Shown piece after piece: positions 60,040 through 64,000 of a stretch of DNA of 64,000 nucleotides. The notes below the pieces were generated by a model. That model ran no database searches. It worked only from the letters and a program-made list of their open reading frames with translations, and had not been told where the DNA came from. Position numbers and translations under genes: made by a program. This DNA is from Nothopassalora personata (taxonomy: Eukaryota; Ascomycota; Dothideomycetes; Mycosphaerellales; Mycosphaerellaceae): NCBI GenBank assembly GCA_033816765.1, contig CM066287.1, positions 1-64,000 of the forward strand, read 5' to 3'. Every line of letters begins with the position of its first letter. The first letter of the stretch is position 1.

Positions 60040-62008
60040 CTATCGTCGACTACCAGTTGCTGCTGCATGATCTTCGCTCTCTTCGTCGATGGCAGATTCT
60101 TCATCGCTACTTTCGTCTTCGGACCTGCAGGAAGATCGTTAGCTCAAGGCGACCTTTGAACCGTCTTGAGATAAGCGGAAGCTGCTCTGCTCACAGCGTA
60201 GTTTGACCCGTCAAAGTGCTGTGCTTGAAGCTGTGAACTTACCAATCATCCGACTCCAAATTCGCGCCTCGAATCCCAAAGCTCATCAAGAAACCAATAA
60301 ACGAAATACCAGCAAATATGCCGAAAGCCATGACTTCTCCCTTCGGTTCCACATAAGTTGCAGCAGTGAACAGGCCTCCACTAACGAAAGGACCGACTGC
60401 TCTCCCTCCTGCAGAAAGTGTCTGAGCCAACCCATTCAATGACCCAAGCACAGCATGCGAAGGCGCGGAGTTGGTGATGAGCAACAACGCGCTCGTCAAG
60501 CCGCCAACACCTGCTAGAGTTTTGATGATGAGCACAGCACCAAGTTCGGCCCAAAGCCAGGCTCTGCCGGCTGTTGTGTCCTTGCCTCTACCGTTGACGC
60601 CGTCTTTATACCCGACGAACGGCATCAGGATGAACGCAATGACGAATCCCGCAAGGCCGGCGCGATACGTGATTCGGTTGCCGATCTTGGACCTGATCCT
60701 CTCAAACACGCCAGCTTGGAAGATGATGGTGATGGCGCCCGCGGCTGCCAATGATGTGCCTACTTCGCCAGGGCTGAGGTTGCGACCAGTTGGCGGCTTC
60801 GCCTCGGAAAAGATCGGATACAGCGAGTTGTAGCTGATGTTGCTGAGCTGGAAGATGAAATACGTTATCAGGAGAAGGATTACGTCCCGGTTGAGCACAT
60901 CTCTCCATGACAGAGTTTCGTTGGTGGCCGCGGCGAATGCATTGTTGAAGTGGTCTTCATCTTCTTCCTCGGAGTCGTCGTCATCATCGTCATCTTCCAC
61001 TGCCCCATCTGTCGAGCTCACTGCCTGATAGTTGTGGTTCTCGTGCGCGCTCTTGCTGGCGCGGCGGACATATGTTGGCCTCGACGAATTGCCGGCAAAT
61101 TGCCACATCCAGGCGAAGATGCTCGTGATTCTTTTCTTCAGTGGTGGCAGGTCTTCCGAGGTATCCAGGGATTCTTTCAGGAAGATCGCCGTCAGGATAA
61201 AGTCGATGATCAGGACGCTCGCTGCGAAGAGATTCGGCAGCAGGTAAGGGTGCGGAGCCGGGCGTCCCTTCTTGAACGGGTCCTCCCTTAGCACCAACAA
61301 TCCTCCCAACAAAGGTCCCGTGATACCTCCGATGCCATATATCACGGGCAGATAGGTAAAAGCCTTGCTCTGGTTGGATCTGTCTGTGATCTCTCCCAGA
61401 CATGTACTGATGACGCCCTGGTTGCCGTTGACCAACCCCATCAACGCTTGTACCAGAATCGCTTGCCATAACTTCTTGCTGAAGCCAAATGCCACAAAAC
61501 ATGCCGCTGTCAGGATGGTCCCCGTCAAGACGACTGGTTTCCGCCCTATGCGGTCACTCAACCATCCCCACATGAAGTTGGTTGCAAACTGCGCTCCCGC
61601 AAAAGCACTGGCTATTATCCCGACATACAACCCGATCTTTGCTTCATCGACCTCGGGGAAGCTACTGGCCATGTCCGGGAGATATGGGCTTATACTGTTC
61701 AAGGCCGTTTGTTCTGCCAAGGCTATCACCGCCAGTATTGCGAGCTGCCCTTTCGGAAGTGGTGTGTCTTGATGCTGTTGTCGCGAGTCGTGGGAGTCGG
61801 TCCGGGTGAGTGCTGGCGACGGGGGGCCATCTGGAGCTCCATTCTGCCTCATGCCGTCCTTCTTCGGCGGCGGTTTCCCGGCGCTTTTGGGCGGAGGTGT
61901 TGGGAATGTTTGGTAGTGGAGCGTCGAGGAGGTGCGGTGGGGGAGGAGGGGGGGTGCACCCTGCCTTTTGCTGGAGCCATTGGGCTGTGGGCCCGAGCCG
62001 CTCGGCAT
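60040..62008 (-). CDS. Major facilitator superfamily transporter
   Basis: 616 aa from exons 62008-60243 and 60124-60040. The 118-nt intron has a GTAAGT donor, GAGCTAACG branch and CTGCAG acceptor; splicing extends the end from LESDDW to an acidic tail (SEDESSDEESAIDEESEDH). Disordered Pro-rich N-terminus of about 80 residues, then twelve predicted membrane segments in two halves. The A-motif is present as FMWGWLSDRIGRKPVVLTG; other markers are LVNGNQGVISTCLGEITDRS and YGIGGITGPLLGGLL. A long acidic central loop (DDDDDDDSEEEDED) separates the halves. It resembles the fungal YCR023C/ZIFL-like MFS group; substrate unknown, and no biosynthetic cluster surrounds it. Confidence 0.9.
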
Positions 62009-62700
62009 GGCAGCGGCAGTGGCCGTGGCAGTGGCAGTGGCAGTGGCCGTGGCCTCGGTGGTGGTGGTGGCGGAGAGCTGTTATCGCTGCGCTTCTGGCA
62101 TGGGGTGGAACGAGGCCGGGTGGTGTCGATGCGTCGGCGTCGGGTACACCTAAAGCTCGCAATGTTGCAACGGTGATGGGGTTGTGTATATGGTTCCCGG
62201 AATGCTAGCTTCGTCTTTCACCATCTCCCATGACCACCAGGCTGTCGTAGTACATTATATTATGTACGACCCTCCAGACGATGTTGTGGCTCATCCGAAA
62301 TGCGGCAAGTCTTGCCGACCGATCCATCTCGGCAAAACCATTCGCCGGTGGCCATACAGATTCCACGCGTGGGTAAGACGTTCCTCGTCTCTCCAACGAC
62401 ATGTCGTCCATCATCAGTAACATGGCCATATCGATGGCGTGTCTATCGCGGCTGGCAATACTCGGGAGGTGAGAGTCATGTCTAACACCAGAACATATTT
62501 CGTCAAGCACCTCCACATCACCACAGATGCCGCCGCAGCAATGCCATGAATATTACGTCGCCATCTTGCAGGATGCATCATTGCACATCTATCGTTGATA
62601 TTCACATAATACCGTTCAGCCATGGCTAAACCACAGAAGAAAAGTGCCACTCTGCTCCTGCCGTTTCCACCAGAATATCCCCCTGCCAGACGACTCAGAC
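62009..62700. promoter_or_regulatory. Divergent promoter region of the MFS gene
   Basis: Contains CAGTGGC/CGTGGC hexamer repeats (about 62,014-62,050) and a TGG-repeat in the MFS leader. An ATG at 62622 opens a 70-codon frame overlapping the next gene out of frame, possibly a uORF. Confidence 0.4.
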
Positions 62701-63177
62701 ATGCGATCAAGCTGGTTCAACCTCTGCGGCATCATGGCAAATGCCAACTGCATCCTACTCTCCATCTTCCTCCTAATCTGGACCATCTTACTGGCGTGGT
62801 TGATTGCAGCCAGTGCTCACATGGCTATGGCTGATGGTCAGATTTCTTGGCGTTCGCTCCTCCAAGGAGTCTGGCCTCTGCTGGTTCAACGTGAAGTCTA
62901 CGTGGTGTCTCTACATGACTTCACAAGTCGCAAGTGCGTCATCACTGGCGCTTTTCTCAGCCGGGAGCATGCCACCAGAGCGACCGAGCAGATCTTAGAG
63001 GTTGACTACCAAGGTCGACAGCGGTGGCACGACGACATCGGGCACACTCTACTGGACAATACTGGTCAGGGCGTGCTCATCCAAGTTCCTCATGGCTATG
63101 GTGACTTCTCTGGAGTCATGGTGGTCATCCATAAGATGCGTCTGAGAAATTATGCAGCATTGATAGGCCGTAGGTGA
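62701..63177 (+). CDS. Small single-pass membrane protein, unknown family
   Basis: 158 aa from ATG 62701. One strong membrane segment (CILLSIFLLIWTILLAWLIA, residues about 17-37) is followed by a compact domain with VQREVYVVSLHDFTSRKCVI and TGAFLSREHATRATEQILEV. The pattern V-x2-V-x3-H-D-F-T followed after about a dozen residues by an alanine helix recurs in the gene at 63545, suggesting a duplicated family. No known domain recognised. Confidence 0.55.
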   Translation: MRSSWFNLCGIMANANCILLSIFLLIWTILLAWLIAASAHMAMADGQISWRSLLQGVWPLLVQREVYVVSLHDFTSRKCVITGAFLSREHATRATEQILEVDYQGRQRWHDDIGHTLLDNTGQGVLIQVPHGYGDFSGVMVVIHKMRLRNYAALIGRR

Positions 63178-63544
63178 GGCACGATCAGACAATGGGTCTG
63201 TCTGCCCTCGACATGAAGAAATCTAAGTTAGCTCATAACTTTGCTGCTCGAATCCACACTGAATACTTGATGGGTGATGCATGTGTCTTGATTGTTGTGC
63301 CTACAAAGGAAGAAAGGCAGCTATATATAACTAGCTTGTGCACGGGCACGGACCTATACCCTCATTCACTTCAAGTTGAATGCCATCGTTAATTGCTTCT
63401 CCCACTCCCACAAACGACAGTACCATATAGGAAGAAATGTTCGAAAACACATCTCCAGTCTTCCCACCCGCCACCGCGCCAACGACTTTCGAACACCCAC
63501 AATTCGCCACAGACCTCACGTGAGCCGGGTTAGCACTCCTCGCC
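63178..63544. other. Spacer between the two HDFT-motif genes
   Basis: Holds short frames including a 72-codon one at 63174-63392 and an ATG at 63439 (MFENTSPVFPPATAPTTFEH) that could be a first exon of the next gene, ending near a GTGAGC site; I could not find an in-phase join. Confidence 0.3.
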
Positions 63545-63931
63545 ATGACCGCTTTGGCCATCGTGAAATACCAGTCAAGCCGCCCGCAACAAGAGCAGCA
63601 AGTCATTGCCGTCTGCTTTCACGACTTCACGCCGCAGCGTCACCGTGTCATCGGCGTCCTCAAGGATCACGACTCAGCCCACAACGCGCTGCAGTCAGCT
63701 GGGTATTTCCGTTTCCAGCATACGCCGCGGTACCTTATACCACGCGAGTATACGGTCGCTCATCCCGACGATAAGGGAAAGGCGATTGTGGACCTGCAAG
63801 TTCCACGATCGCCGCTGCCGGCAGAGAGTTGGGTGGCTGGGGTGCAGGCGATGACGGAGCTTCAAGTGGGTCGAGAAGTGATGGCGTTCTTCGAGGGCAT
63901 GGAATTCAGACGATTTGGTGGCTGTGAATGA
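63545..63931 (+). CDS. Small protein related to the 62701 gene, unknown family
   Basis: 128 aa: MTALAIVKYQSSRPQQEQQV, then IAVCFHDFTPQRHRVIGVLK, DHDSAHNALQSAGYFRF and KAIVDLQVPRSPLPAESW, and a conserved-looking end (AMTELQVGREVMAFFEGMEF). Shares the V-x-FHDFT-x7-G plus alanine-helix arrangement with the upstream gene but lacks its membrane segment, unless an upstream exon supplies one. Function unknown. Confidence 0.5.
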   Translation: MTALAIVKYQSSRPQQEQQVIAVCFHDFTPQRHRVIGVLKDHDSAHNALQSAGYFRFQHTPRYLIPREYTVAHPDDKGKAIVDLQVPRSPLPAESWVAGVQAMTELQVGREVMAFFEGMEFRRFGGCE

Positions 63932-64000
63932 TGCTTGCTGGAGTACAAAGGCGACTGAGACAAGTTTCCATGACGGAGGCGCTCGATGACAGTGTAAGCA

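Noticed and set aside
61662..62176. Histidine-rich and glycine-rich frames over the MFS 5' end
   Set aside because: Products of the GGCAGT/GGTGGT simple repeat in other frames.

Overview
The window comes from a filamentous ascomycete, probably a Dothideomycete, although the class is inference. Genes have few introns. Those I can define are 50-118 nt long with GTAAGT/GTGAGY donors and CTAAC/CTGAC-type branch sites. The gene set includes a RID-type cytosine methyltransferase, HET-domain relics, a GH54 arabinofuranosidase, a membrane-anchored GH3 beta-glucosidase and GPI-type GH76, which is typical of Pezizomycotina.

Layout. 1-7506: a young Ty3/gypsy chromovirus on the minus strand, its 3' LTR cut by the window edge. 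Both ORFs are open, there is a textbook -1 frameshift heptamer, and the LTRs are almost identical. 7507-9472: an older retroelement relic heavily eroded toward TpA (RIP-like), ending in a recognisable LTR. 9.6-12.6 kb: broken or minimal genes beside the repeats. 12.8-25.2 kb: conserved housekeeping block with DPH2, a KCH-type potassium transporter, LAS17/WASP and eIF1A (TIF11), plus an unknown gene; a 2-kb gene-free interval with a degenerate inverted-repeat family lies between KCH and LAS17. 25-45 kb: secretome-rich block with a 33-unit cysteine-repeat secreted protein, GH54 AbfB, a dead beta-lactamase-like serine hydrolase, a small secreted 11-cysteine protein, and a type II membrane GH3 beta-glucosidase. 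Gene-poor stretches with a HET relic and simple repeats separate them. 45.5-53.1 kb: GH76 mannanase (DCW1/DFG5), RID, and ADE4. 53.4-59.8 kb: decayed region with a second HET relic antisense to the 3' end of a large disordered ORF, an LPPELRN-type relic, and a 0.6-kb element with long terminal inverted repeats. 60-64 kb: an MFS transporter and two short genes sharing a motif.

How parts fit together. The RID homologue at 48-50 kb is the enzyme family required for repeat-induced point mutation in Neurospora. The TpA-rich relic at 7.5-9.5 kb is what RIP products look like. Several otherwise continuous coding frames are broken by stop codons that each need only one C-to-T change from a Gln or Arg codon. 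The intact gypsy element beside the relic has no such damage, suggesting recent arrival or escape. DPH2, eIF1A and ADE4 are unrelated housekeeping genes. The secreted proteins and cell-wall enzymes form a loose cell-surface and plant-polymer theme, not a biosynthetic cluster. No rRNA, CRISPR array or convincing tRNA was found.
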